From contig JAFDYT010000005.1 of NCBI GenBank assembly GCA_018266055.1, forward strand, positions 62,001 through 126,000: a DNA stretch of 64,000 nucleotides. The letters are read 5' to 3'. Positions 51,502 through 59,619 of this stretch are shown piece after piece. The stretch's first letter is position 1. Every line of letters begins with the position of its first letter. The stretch comes from Bacteroidota bacterium. GTDB taxonomy: Bacteria; Bacteroidota; Bacteroidia; Cytophagales; Cyclobacteriaceae. Both the position numbers and the translations under genes were made by a program. Under the pieces are notes generated by a model. The model did not search any database and was not told the DNA's origin. It saw only the letters and a list, made by a program, of their open reading frames with translations.

Positions 51502-52191
51502 CTACACCCGCGCATACAAGTCGCCCTTTTCGGTGGCGGTAATGCGGAGCACATTGGCCAGCACCAGCAATATTAATTTACGCGACGCCACGTAGCGATT
51601 CAGCCCCGTTAGCTTTTGAAATTCCTGTAGCGTAATAGACGAATACTGATCGAGGTACTTCATCAGCGCCAGCTCGTGCTCGGCAAAATAAAAGCGAATA
51701 TCTTTTTTCTGTTTTTTCCTTCGAATGATTTCCACCATCTCGTCGCTGGCTTTGATACTCATGTCGTTCACGCGCACGTAGCTCTCCGATTGCCGTGGTC
51801 CGAGATAAAATAAAATTGGGCCGCGGATGCCGGGCGGAATATCAATCCGTACTACAAATTTATTTTCTGATAAAGGAACGACCGTGTCGTGATACACCAT
51901 GGGCTGGCGCACGTGCTTGTGCAATGCTTCGCGCACGCTAATCATTTCTTCGTCAGGATATTTTACACCGGCCAGCGCGCCGTTGTCATCCACACCGATA
52001 AGGATTGTTCCACCTTCGGAGTTGGCGAAAGCAATCATTTCACGCACAATCTTTTCCGGATGACTCGCCTTGCGCTTGAATTCCAGATGCTGGCCTTCAC
52101 CTTCGTGCGCCAGTTTTCGCAGCTGGTGAACTTCTTCCGAGTTAAAGTTTATCGGTTCCGAACGATTCGTCTTCTTCATCGTCGTCGGCAT
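51502..52191 (-). CDS. AlbA_2 (Schlafen-like) domain protein
   Basis: 229 residues. The N-terminal domain (about 20-130) has GEGQHLEFKRKASHPEKIV, MIAFANSEGGTILIGVDDNG and VRIDIPPG, the AlbA_2/divergent AAA-4 fold found in transcription regulators and Schlafen-like RNA-binding nucleases. The C-terminal part (about 155-229) is probably a winged helix (YLDQYSSITLQEFQKLTGL). It overlaps the MoxR-type ATPase gene by 38-50 bases, depending on which ATG is used (52191 or 52179), so its translation is coupled. The stop abuts the GroES-like gene's stop with no gap. Confidence 0.85.
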   Translation of the reverse strand: MPTTMKKTNRSEPINFNSEEVHQLRKLAHEGEGQHLEFKRKASHPEKIVREMIAFANSEGGTILIGVDDNGALAGVKYPDEEMISVREALHKHVRQPMVYHDTVVPLSENKFVVRIDIPPGIRGPILFYLGPRQSESYVRVNDMSIKASDEMVEIIRRKKQKKDIRFYFAEHELALMKYLDQYSSITLQEFQKLTGLNRYVASRKLILLVLANVLRITATEKGDLYARV

Positions 52192-53653
52192 CAGGTTTAG
52201 GCATGGTGAACATACTGCTGAGCAAATCTTTAAACTGATGCCCCGCGGTTAAATTGTGCTTGCTGATCAGGCTATACTCTGCCAGACCGTGTAGCGCAAA
52301 CTCCATCAGGAACAATTTCAGCGCCGGCTCTTGTCCTTTTTGAAATTCATTCACCAGGTCCGAAAGTCCGGGCACCGACTTCAACGCTTTCTCGTATTCG
52401 GCATTGCTCAAGTCGTGTAGCAGATCTACGGTGTTGCCGTCGCCAAACCAGTTGGTGATTTTTTTGTACGGACTTTTTTCTTTTTGCTTGCGGAATTTTT
52501 CCGGATCGGGAAAGTAATTGATGAACTGTGTGCGGATGGCTTTGCCCAAAAGATTTTGTGCTACCAACCCCGGACCTTCCTGCTGTCCTTCGTACACGAG
52601 TTCAACCTTACCGGTAATGGAGGGTATGACACCTACAAAATCCGACACACGCACGAATGTATTTTTTTCTTTGTTGATAATGCTCCTTCGCTCGGCAGCG
52701 GCGATCAAGTTTTCGTAGGCCGAAATAGTAAGACGCGCCGATACCCCGCTTTTCGCATCCACATATTCACTCTTGCGCGCTTCAAAGGCAATTTGCTCTA
52801 CAATGTCTTTGGCGATTTCGGTCGAGGCGACCAACTTGTTTTGCTCTTCGAGAATGCGGGCTTCTTGCTGAGTGATTCGCTTGCCGATCTCTAATGTTTT
52901 GGGATAATGTGTAATGATCTGGCTGTCGATGCGATCTTTCAGGGGAGTCACAATGCTTCCGCGGTTGGTGTAGTCTTCGGGGTTGGCGGTGAATACAAAC
53001 TGGATCTCCAGCGGCAGGCGTAACTTGAATCCGCGGATTTGAATATCGCCCTCCTGCAAAATGTTGAACAGCGCTACCTGAATGCGGGCTTGCAAATCGG
53101 GCAATTCGTTGATCACAAAAATGCAGCGGTGCGACCGTGGGATTAGCCCGAAGTGAATGACGCGTTCATCAGAGTAAGGAAGTTTAAGTGACGCTGCCTT
53201 GATCGGATCCACATCGCCAATCAGGTCAGCGATGGACACATCAGGTGTAGCGAGTTTTTCAGTATAGCGATCATCGCGATGCAACCAGGTGATTGGTGTT
53301 TCGTCGCCGAGTTCTTTCACCTTATCTTTTCCATAACGCGATATCGGATGAAGCGGATCGTCATTTAGTTCCGAGCCTTCGATGACCGGAATATATTCGT
53401 CCAGCAAATGTACCATCAGTCGTGCGAGGCGTGTTTTTGCTTGTCCGCGCAAGCCCAACAAATTCACATCATGACCCGCGAGGATCGCTCTTTCAAGATC
53501 GGGAATAACGGTCTCTTCGTAACCCCAAATTCCTTCAAACACATTTTCCTTGTTGCGCAATTTCTCGATCAGGTTGTGTCGAAGTTCGTCTTTAATTGTT
53601 TTAAAATGATAGCCGGCGCCTTTGAGCTGACCGAGTGTTCTGGGTTTGTTCAT
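52142..53653 (-). CDS. MoxR/magnesium-chelatase-type AAA+ ATPase
   Basis: 503 residues. Walker A is LLGLRGQAKTRLARL, Walker B is CIFVINELPDLQARI, and sensor 1 is IQFVFTANPEDYTNRG. The lid carries the arginine-rich SVSARLTISAYENLI-like segment. It belongs to the MoxR/ChlI branch, whose members remodel proteins with a VWA-domain partner. The VWA gene is 28 bases upstream on the same strand, so the pair is complete. A helical C-terminal extension (about 390-503) ends in an acidic tail. Confidence 0.88.
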   Translation of the reverse strand: MNKPRTLGQLKGAGYHFKTIKDELRHNLIEKLRNKENVFEGIWGYEETVIPDLERAILAGHDVNLLGLRGQAKTRLARLMVHLLDEYIPVIEGSELNDDPLHPISRYGKDKVKELGDETPITWLHRDDRYTEKLATPDVSIADLIGDVDPIKAASLKLPYSDERVIHFGLIPRSHRCIFVINELPDLQARIQVALFNILQEGDIQIRGFKLRLPLEIQFVFTANPEDYTNRGSIVTPLKDRIDSQIITHYPKTLEIGKRITQQEARILEEQNKLVASTEIAKDIVEQIAFEARKSEYVDAKSGVSARLTISAYENLIAAAERRSIINKEKNTFVRVSDFVGVIPSITGKVELVYEGQQEGPGLVAQNLLGKAIRTQFINYFPDPEKFRKQKEKSPYKKITNWFGDGNTVDLLHDLSNAEYEKALKSVPGLSDLVNEFQKGQEPALKLFLMEFALHGLAEYSLISKHNLTAGHQFKDLLSSMFTMPKPDADDDEEDESFGTDKL

Positions 53654-53681
53654 TGTTAATGGTTAATCGTTATCAGCGATT

Positions 53682-54779
53682 TTATAAATTCTTCGTTCTG
53701 TTCTTTTTAAAATCTTCGAACACCAAGTTGCCAAGTCCCTGCAGACTGCTGTAGTAAGCATTGCCGTTGTTGGCCTTGGTAAACTCTCGCACAAACGCTT
53801 TCAGATAAGGATCGGTGGCAATCATAAACGTGGTGACCGGAATTTTTATTTTCCTGAGCTGCACGGCAAGGTCGAGTGTCTTGTTCAGGATTTTATGATC
53901 CAATCCGAAGCTATTTTTGTAATACTTGATGCCTTGTTTGATACACGTGGGCTTGCCATCGGTAATCATGAAGATCTGCTTGTTGGTATTTTTCTTGCGG
54001 CGCAAAATACCCATCGCCAATTCAAGACCGGCTACGGTGTTCGTATGATACGGCCCGACTTGCAAATAAGGGAGATCTTTGATTTCGATTTGCCAGGCGT
54101 CATCGCCAAATACTAAAATGTCGAGGGTGTCTTTCGGATATTTTTTGGTGATCAGTTCCGACAAGGCCATGGCCACTTTTTTGGCCGGGGTAATCCTGTC
54201 TTCACCATACAAAATCATGGAATGAGAAATGTCGATCATCAGCACGGTTGAAGTTTGCGCTTTTGATTCGTTTTCGGTGACTTCGAGGTCTTCTTCTGTC
54301 ATGAAGAAATCCTCCAGCCCATGATTGATCTGAGCATTGCGCAGCGAGTCGGTCATGGATATTTGTTCCAGCGTATCGCCAAACTCATAGTCACGCCTGT
54401 CGGTAGTCGGCTCATCGCCCCGCCCGCTGTGCGGCGTTTGATGACCTCCGGGTTTTGTTTTTTTAAGCTTTCCAAAAATTTCTTCCAGCGCCGATTGCCT
54501 TAGGCTTTGCTCGCTTTTGGGCTTGAGTTTGAATTCGCCATCCGGTCCCTCGTCGGTGATGTATCCGTTCTTTTTCAAGTCTTCAATGAAATCGCCGATG
54601 CCATAATCTTTGCTGCTGAGATTGTATTGCTTGTCGACTTCGGTGAGCCATTGGAGCGCTTCGGAAACGTTGCCGGCCGTAATGAGCAATAGTTGCATGA
54701 AAATCTTCAGCAGCTTCTCAAAATCCGATTTCCCTTCATCGGGAGGAGGCGTGTATTTGGAAAAACGATGTCCCAGCAT
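53682..54779 (-). CDS. VWA-domain protein, partner of the MoxR-type ATPase
   Basis: 365 residues. The VWA domain (about 175-350) has a complete metal-ion-dependent adhesion site: DISHS after TVLMI, a Thr in the PYHTNTVAG loop, and the Asp in MITDGKPT. The N-terminal 1-170 is helical with a basic, glycine-rich linker. It is cytosolic. VWA proteins with a complete MIDAS usually bind the client that the MoxR ATPase remodels. The gene leads the VWA, ATPase, AlbA_2 operon and is divergent from a small lipoprotein gene. Confidence 0.9.
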   Translation of the reverse strand: MLGHRFSKYTPPPDEGKSDFEKLLKIFMQLLLITAGNVSEALQWLTEVDKQYNLSSKDYGIGDFIEDLKKNGYITDEGPDGEFKLKPKSEQSLRQSALEEIFGKLKKTKPGGHQTPHSGRGDEPTTDRRDYEFGDTLEQISMTDSLRNAQINHGLEDFFMTEEDLEVTENESKAQTSTVLMIDISHSMILYGEDRITPAKKVAMALSELITKKYPKDTLDILVFGDDAWQIEIKDLPYLQVGPYHTNTVAGLELAMGILRRKKNTNKQIFMITDGKPTCIKQGIKYYKNSFGLDHKILNKTLDLAVQLRKIKIPVTTFMIATDPYLKAFVREFTKANNGNAYYSSLQGLGNLVFEDFKKNRTKNL

Positions 54780-54932
54780 TGGATTGAATGTTCAAGTTAA
54801 ACCATTTATCGGCCGATAATGTTCAGAAGACCCAAATTTTTGGCCCTTATCGAATCCAAAACAATTTTCGGGCATTAGAAACTTATGTAAGGATTTCGCC
54901 GTTCTTTAAAATATTTCGGAAACAAACCCGAC

Positions 54933-54940
54933 TATCTTTG
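54933..54940 (+). promoter_or_regulatory. Bacteroidota -7 promoter box (TATCTTTG)
   Basis: An exact TAnnTTTG match 20 bases before the ATG of the small lipoprotein at 54961. Confidence 0.6.
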
Positions 54941-54960
54941 TATCCATAAATCATACAAAC

Positions 54961-55086
54961 ATGAAAAAATCAGTTGCAGTTTTAGTGGTATTGGCGGCGG
55001 TAGTGATGTCAGCATGCTCAACGTACACTTGCCCTACTTATTCTAAGGCTCCTGCTACCAAAGCAGTGAAGGAAACCAGAATTTAA
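54961..55086 (+). CDS. Small lipoprotein (41 residues)
   Basis: A 41-codon gene too short for most gene callers: MKKSVAVLVVLAAVVMSACS is a lipoprotein signal with lipobox MSAC. The mature peptide is only about 23 residues (CSTYTCPTYSKAP and a basic tail), with a second cysteine. It is supported by an exact -7 box 20 bases upstream and an intrinsic terminator 26 bases downstream, so it is an independent transcript. Similar CPTYS-type mini-lipoproteins seem to be common in Cytophagales, but I know no function. Confidence 0.8.
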   Translation: MKKSVAVLVVLAAVVMSACSTYTCPTYSKAPATKAVKETRI

Positions 55087-55111
55087 GAATTCATCCTCGA
55101 AATATTTTGTC

Positions 55112-55138
55112 AAGCCGCACTCGCGGCTTTTTTTATTT
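55112..55138 (+). terminator. Intrinsic terminator after the small lipoprotein gene
   Basis: AAGCCGC (55112-55118) pairs with GCGGCTT (55123-55129), 4-base loop ACTC, followed directly by a run of T (TTTTTTTATTT). Confidence 0.9.
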
Positions 55139-55154
55139 CCGTGTGCTCGTCGGA

Positions 55155-55763
55155 CTATTTCATTGTTCCGAAAACGTAATCCCACAAGGGCGAAGACACG
55201 CCAAAAACCACTTCTCCGTTTTTGTAATGATGCACACTGTGGTTGATCCACAACACTTTGAAGAAATTTTTAGGAGGTTGAAAGGCATGCACCATATAAT
55301 GCACCGACAGGTAAGCCGCATAACCTACCAAAAAGCCTGGCAGAAACGAAAAAACGAAATCGCCAAGCACCAAACGGAATACAATTAAAAGCAAAGTGGC
55401 CAGCGTAACGCTCAATAGTGGTGGCATGGCCAGGCGGTCTTTGTCTTTAGGAAACTCATGGTGCACCCCGTGCATGGTGTATTGCATCTTGGCGCGCTGC
55501 TCGGTGGAGGCATCCATGTGAAAAACATAACGATGGATCAGGTATTCCACCAGCGTGAACGCCAGCAAGCCGATAAAAAACATTAGCACGGTAATAGCCA
55601 CTGAAAGCGAAGTGTGCGTGATGCTCCAGTAGAGAAGGCCGGCTGCATACGAAAAGAAGATCACCAGCGGTACCGAGATATGAGTGCGTGAAAGTTTTTC
55701 CAATACCGGATTTTCAAACAGCTTCTTAGTTCCTTGATTTTGCGGTTTAATGTTTCCTTCCAT
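55155..55763 (-). CDS. Fatty acid hydroxylase/sterol desaturase family protein
   Basis: 202 residues, integral membrane with about four hydrophobic segments. The di-iron histidine clusters are present: HRYVFH, HGVHHEFP, and HSVHHY near the end. The family hydroxylates or desaturates fatty acids or lipids using O2. The product could be a hydroxylated sphingolipid or fatty acid, both seen in Bacteroidota, but the substrate is inference. It is the 3' neighbour of bshA on the same strand, 61 bases downstream. Confidence 0.9.
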   Translation of the reverse strand: MEGNIKPQNQGTKKLFENPVLEKLSRTHISVPLVIFFSYAAGLLYWSITHTSLSVAITVLMFFIGLLAFTLVEYLIHRYVFHMDASTEQRAKMQYTMHGVHHEFPKDKDRLAMPPLLSVTLATLLLIVFRLVLGDFVFSFLPGFLVGYAAYLSVHYMVHAFQPPKNFFKVLWINHSVHHYKNGEVVFGVSSPLWDYVFGTMK

Positions 55764-55824
55764 AACTCCAAAAATTCGAACGCAAATTTAAATTGAAATA
55801 GAGACTAAGCCAATCAAAAAAGGT

Positions 55825-56967
55825 TTAAATGGCCTCCTTCAGTCGCGCTTTTTCGAGGATCTGTCGATAATAATTTTCGTACAGCGGCAAAATGTTGGTG
55901 ATATCAAATTCTTTGGCGCGTTTCAGGGCATTGGCTTTGAATAAAGGCAAGTTGTTTTTGTCGAGAATGAACAACGCTTTGCGTGTCATGTCTTCAATAT
56001 CGCCAACGTTGCTCATGAAGCCCGTCACGCCCTGCACCTGAAGTTCTGGAAGTCCACCAGAGTTCGAGCTGATCACCGGCACTTCGCAGGCCATCGCTTC
56101 AAGTGCGGCCAATCCGAAGCTTTCTTTTTCTGAAGGCATCATAAACAAATCGGCTACTGAGAGCACTTCTTCCACTGCTTCCAGTTTGCCGAGAAAACGC
56201 ACGTCGTTGCCCACACCAAGTTCACGACAAAGCTGTTCGGCCGGATCACGCTCCGGGCCATCGCCAATCATCAGTAGCTTGGCCGGTATTTCTTTACGGA
56301 TATTAAAGAAGGTCTGAATTACATCGCCCACTCGTTTTACCTTACGGAAATTGGATGTGTGCACCACCAGCGCTTCATCGTCAGGGCAGATGGCTTTTTT
56401 GAAGTGATCCTTTTTTTGTTTTTTGAATTTGTCAAGGTCGATAAAGTTCGGGATTACCTCGATTTGATTTGTAATATCGAAAAACTCGTACGTCTCTTTC
56501 TTAAGATCGCGCGACACGGAAGTGACGCCATCGGATTTATTGATGCTAAAGGTGACTACCGGTTCATACGATGCATCTTTTCCCACAAGAGTAATGTCGG
56601 TTCCGTGAAGGGTGGTAATCACCGGAATGTAGATGCCCTGGCTCTTTAAAATTTGCTTGGCCATGTACGCCGCCGAGGCGTGAGGGATGGCGTAGTGCAC
56701 GTGCAGCAAGTCCAACTGTTCGTTTTTTACCACGCTCACCATCTTGCTGGCCAGCGCCAACTCATACGGTGGATATTCAAAAAGTGGATACGAGCGGAAT
56801 TCTACTTCGTGATAATAAAGATTTTCACTGAGGAAATCGAGGCGTGACGGTTGATTGTAGGTAATAAAATGAACGGGATGTCCCTTTTTGGCCAGCGCTT
56901 TACCCAATTCGGTAGCTACTACGCCGCTACCGCCGAAGGTTGGGTAACAAACTATTCCAATTTTCAT
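55825..56967 (-). CDS. bshA: N-acetyl-alpha-D-glucosaminyl L-malate synthase
   Basis: GT4 glycosyltransferase that joins UDP-GlcNAc and malate in the first step of bacillithiol synthesis. 380 residues from MKIGIVCYPTFGGSGVVA at 56967. The N-terminal glycine loop GGSGVVATELG is a strong BshA marker, with HVHYAIPHASAAYMA and TTLHGTDITLVG. The C-terminal donor site has SEKESFGLAALEAMACEVPV. The last step enzyme BshC and the deacetylase BshB are not in the window. The longer frame to 56982 adds MPVEK. Confidence 0.95.
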   Translation of the reverse strand: MKIGIVCYPTFGGSGVVATELGKALAKKGHPVHFITYNQPSRLDFLSENLYYHEVEFRSYPLFEYPPYELALASKMVSVVKNEQLDLLHVHYAIPHASAAYMAKQILKSQGIYIPVITTLHGTDITLVGKDASYEPVVTFSINKSDGVTSVSRDLKKETYEFFDITNQIEVIPNFIDLDKFKKQKKDHFKKAICPDDEALVVHTSNFRKVKRVGDVIQTFFNIRKEIPAKLLMIGDGPERDPAEQLCRELGVGNDVRFLGKLEAVEEVLSVADLFMMPSEKESFGLAALEAMACEVPVISSNSGGLPELQVQGVTGFMSNVGDIEDMTRKALFILDKNNLPLFKANALKRAKEFDITNILPLYENYYRQILEKARLKEAI

Positions 56968-57004
56968 TTTTTCCACAGGCAAAAGGTTTGCTTCTTAACT
57001 CTAT

Positions 57005-59560
57005 TTACTCGCTTTTGGTTTCAACGGCCTGATGATTTTTACGATACTCAAAGATAGACTGATAAATGACCTCTTGTATCCGTGGACGGATATTGGCATT
57101 TAATATTTTGGTATTGTTCATGTCCGGATGCACCCGGTTGGAAAGAAACACATAGACCACGTTAAATTCAGGATCTACCCAAATACAAGTACCTGTAAAG
57201 CCGGTGTGCCCGAATGTTTTGGCTGATGCATACAAGGAGGTAGGGCCATTCCAATCGCTGGGGGTAGGTTTATCCCAACCCAGGCCGCGGCGGCTGTCCT
57301 CGTATTGCTTGGCAGTGAAGAGATCAAGCGTTTCAGGTTTGAAAAATTGAATACCGCCATAACTTCCTTTGTTCAGCCACATCTGCCCCAATTTGGCAAG
57401 GTCGTTGGCACTGCTAAAAAGCCCGGCGTGCCCGGCAATGCCACCGTGCATGGCTGCACCTTGATCGTGCACGTAACCGATGAGCAGGCTTTTGCGAAAC
57501 AGCGTATCCTTTTCGGTTGGCGCCACCTGACCGTAAGGAAACTTTCGTAGCGGAAGATACCCCGTAGTGTATGCACCTAGCGGTTTGTAAATCGTGGATT
57601 GTAAAAAATCTTCCTGCGGCTGGTGTAGCATTTTTTCAGCCAGATGCTGCATGATATAAAAGCCCATGTCGCTATAGCGGTAATCAAAAAGAGCATGAGT
57701 CGACTTGTCGCGTACTTTGGCTTTGATGATCCACTGCCACAACGAGTCTTTCATCGACTTGTGCGCAAACAGTCTTTCAGACACAGGGAAATAGTAGTTG
57801 GAGTTGGCCGAGCGACTGTAATATTTGCGGAAGGTGGCAGAATCTTTCACCGTCTCCGACCAGAAGGGAAGGTACGGCCACAGGCCCGCCTGGTGCGTGA
57901 GTATATCTTTGATAATGTAATCTTCTTTGTTTGATTTTTTCAACTCCGGCAGATATACCGATGCTTTTTTGTTTATGTCGATCATGCCTTTTTCGTGCAT
58001 GTACATCACTGCTTGCAGCGTGGCGGATACTTTAGTCACCGAGGCCAAGTCGTAGATGGTTTCTTCCGTGACCGGGATTTTCTTTTCATACGTTTGATAG
58101 CCGAAAGATCGCTCATACACCACCTTGCCGTCTTTGGCTACCAGCACATGACAACCAGGTGTTCCTTTCATGTCGATCGCCTCTTGCGCGATGGCTTCTA
58201 TTTTGCGAAGCGTGCGACTGTCCATGCCTGCGGCTTCCGGCAACGTGTAGGCAAAGCGGTGAGCAAGCGAAGTGGGGATGCCCGCGCCCGCGGGAAACGT
58301 GTCACTGATTTTTACGGATAGCTTTCCTTTTGCTTGAAGTCCACCGAAAATAATTTGTGCGGCTGCTTTTTGAATTTCACGATCATCCGTGTAGCATGCG
58401 ATAAGCGCGGCGCTGTTCTCAAATCCCAAAAGAGTGGATGGATCAGCGAAGCTACACACAACCACCGCATGAGTTTGCGCGAGCCTGTTAATCCAGGGTG
58501 TTATGTTTTTGAGGAATGAGGTTGAACCGGCGAAAACGCCAACGACGATGATCTCCTGATTCTTCACCTGCGAGGAAAAACCGGCTGTGTCACTTTCGCT
58601 TTTCAGAGCGAATTTTTTGAACTCCGCGTATTTCGAAAGGAAGTGATTGAATTCATTCCTGGAAGATTCACCAAGGGTAATGGATACAAATTTTCGATCG
58701 TCAAGTTTTTTAATGGGCAGTGTCGCGCTATCGTTTTTAATAACGGTCACCGCGTGTTGGGCAATTGCCTGAGTAAGCCATTGCGCTTCAGGTGTATGTA
58801 GTTTTTGTGCGAGGTTGTCGGCGTTAATAAATTTTGAACTTGCGAGCCCGGCATCGAATTTTAAGGCAAGAATTTTTTTGATTGTTTGATCCAGCCGCGA
58901 CGCAAGCGCTTTGTCTTTTTTTATCGATTTCAAAATTGCTTTGGAGCCAGCGTCGATGTTGATAGGGTTCAAAATCACATCAGCGCCATTCGCGAAGGCG
59001 AGCTTTTCTTGATCGCCTTTTTGTGATTTAGGGCCTAACTTCACGGATGCAGCTACCGTCGCATGCAGGTTTTCAAGTGACTGATTCGATTCTGAATATT
59101 TAACCGCAAGATGAAGAAGTTTTTTCTGTCGCGATTTTTCCTTTCCCAATTCAAAGAGCAGGCTATCGCTGGTAATAGCGTTGATCACCGTAGACGGATA
59201 AAAATTCATTACGCTGTCAAACTGTGCATTCAACCCTTCCGACACATCAGCAGCGACCATCAGCGGGATTTTAGAAGTCGTCTGAAGTGTGTTGATAAGC
59301 CGGACGTAGCCGATAGGGCCGCTGCGGCGAAGGACAAGCCCACCAAGCTTGTTGGTTTGCGCCAGTTTGGCTAACGATGCAATTCGCTCGGGGCTGTCGT
59401 ACGAAGAGGCTGTCATAAAAAACAACTGCCCTACTTTTTCGTCCGGTGTCAACGTTTGAAACACACTGTCCACCCACTTGTCTTTCGGGGATTGGGCGAA
59501 GGTCGCACAGACAGAGATCAAAATACCAGGAACCAAAAGAAGCCTCCGCATATACCTCAA
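57005..59560 (-). CDS. Serine hydrolase (beta-lactamase family) fused to a shortened GH3-like domain
   Basis: 851 residues with a signal peptide (cleavage after CATFAQ). The N-terminal 30-440 matches the GH3 beta-N-acetylglucosaminidase layout (DEKVGQLFFM, LGGLVLRR, PLMVAADVSEGL near 99-110), but the catalytic KHxPGHG loop and the nucleophile Asp are missing; about 130 residues seem to be lost between 140 and 195. The C-terminal domain (about 450-840) is an intact serine hydrolase with S507-V-T-K510, YSD 629-631 and HTG 785-787. Fusions of these two domains occur elsewhere in Bacteroidota, at nearly 1000 residues. It is likely periplasmic and acts on muropeptides or beta-lactams. bshA follows 22 bases after its stop on the same strand. 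Confidence 0.88.
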   Translation of the reverse strand: MRYMRRLLLVPGILISVCATFAQSPKDKWVDSVFQTLTPDEKVGQLFFMTASSYDSPERIASLAKLAQTNKLGGLVLRRSGPIGYVRLINTLQTTSKIPLMVAADVSEGLNAQFDSVMNFYPSTVINAITSDSLLFELGKEKSRQKKLLHLAVKYSESNQSLENLHATVAASVKLGPKSQKGDQEKLAFANGADVILNPINIDAGSKAILKSIKKDKALASRLDQTIKKILALKFDAGLASSKFINADNLAQKLHTPEAQWLTQAIAQHAVTVIKNDSATLPIKKLDDRKFVSITLGESSRNEFNHFLSKYAEFKKFALKSESDTAGFSSQVKNQEIIVVGVFAGSTSFLKNITPWINRLAQTHAVVVCSFADPSTLLGFENSAALIACYTDDREIQKAAAQIIFGGLQAKGKLSVKISDTFPAGAGIPTSLAHRFAYTLPEAAGMDSRTLRKIEAIAQEAIDMKGTPGCHVLVAKDGKVVYERSFGYQTYEKKIPVTEETIYDLASVTKVSATLQAVMYMHEKGMIDINKKASVYLPELKKSNKEDYIIKDILTHQAGLWPYLPFWSETVKDSATFRKYYSRSANSNYYFPVSERLFAHKSMKDSLWQWIIKAKVRDKSTHALFDYRYSDMGFYIMQHLAEKMLHQPQEDFLQSTIYKPLGAYTTGYLPLRKFPYGQVAPTEKDTLFRKSLLIGYVHDQGAAMHGGIAGHAGLFSSANDLAKLGQMWLNKGSYGGIQFFKPETLDLFTAKQYEDSRRGLGWDKPTPSDWNGPTSLYASAKTFGHTGFTGTCIWVDPEFNVVYVFLSNRVHPDMNNTKILNANIRPRIQEVIYQSIFEYRKNHQAVETKSE

Positions 59561-59578
59561 CTGAATTTTAATGGATCA

Positions 59579-59586
59579 TTACTTTG
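59579..59586 (+). promoter_or_regulatory. Near-consensus -7 box upstream of the serine hydrolase lipoprotein
   Basis: TTACTTTG differs from TAnnTTTG at one base and ends 33 bases before the ATG at 59620. It overlaps the alternative upstream start 59584, which favours 59620 as the real start. Confidence 0.35.
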
Positions 59587-59619
59587 AATTCAAAGTTACG
59601 TGAAGTTACTTTCGAAAGA

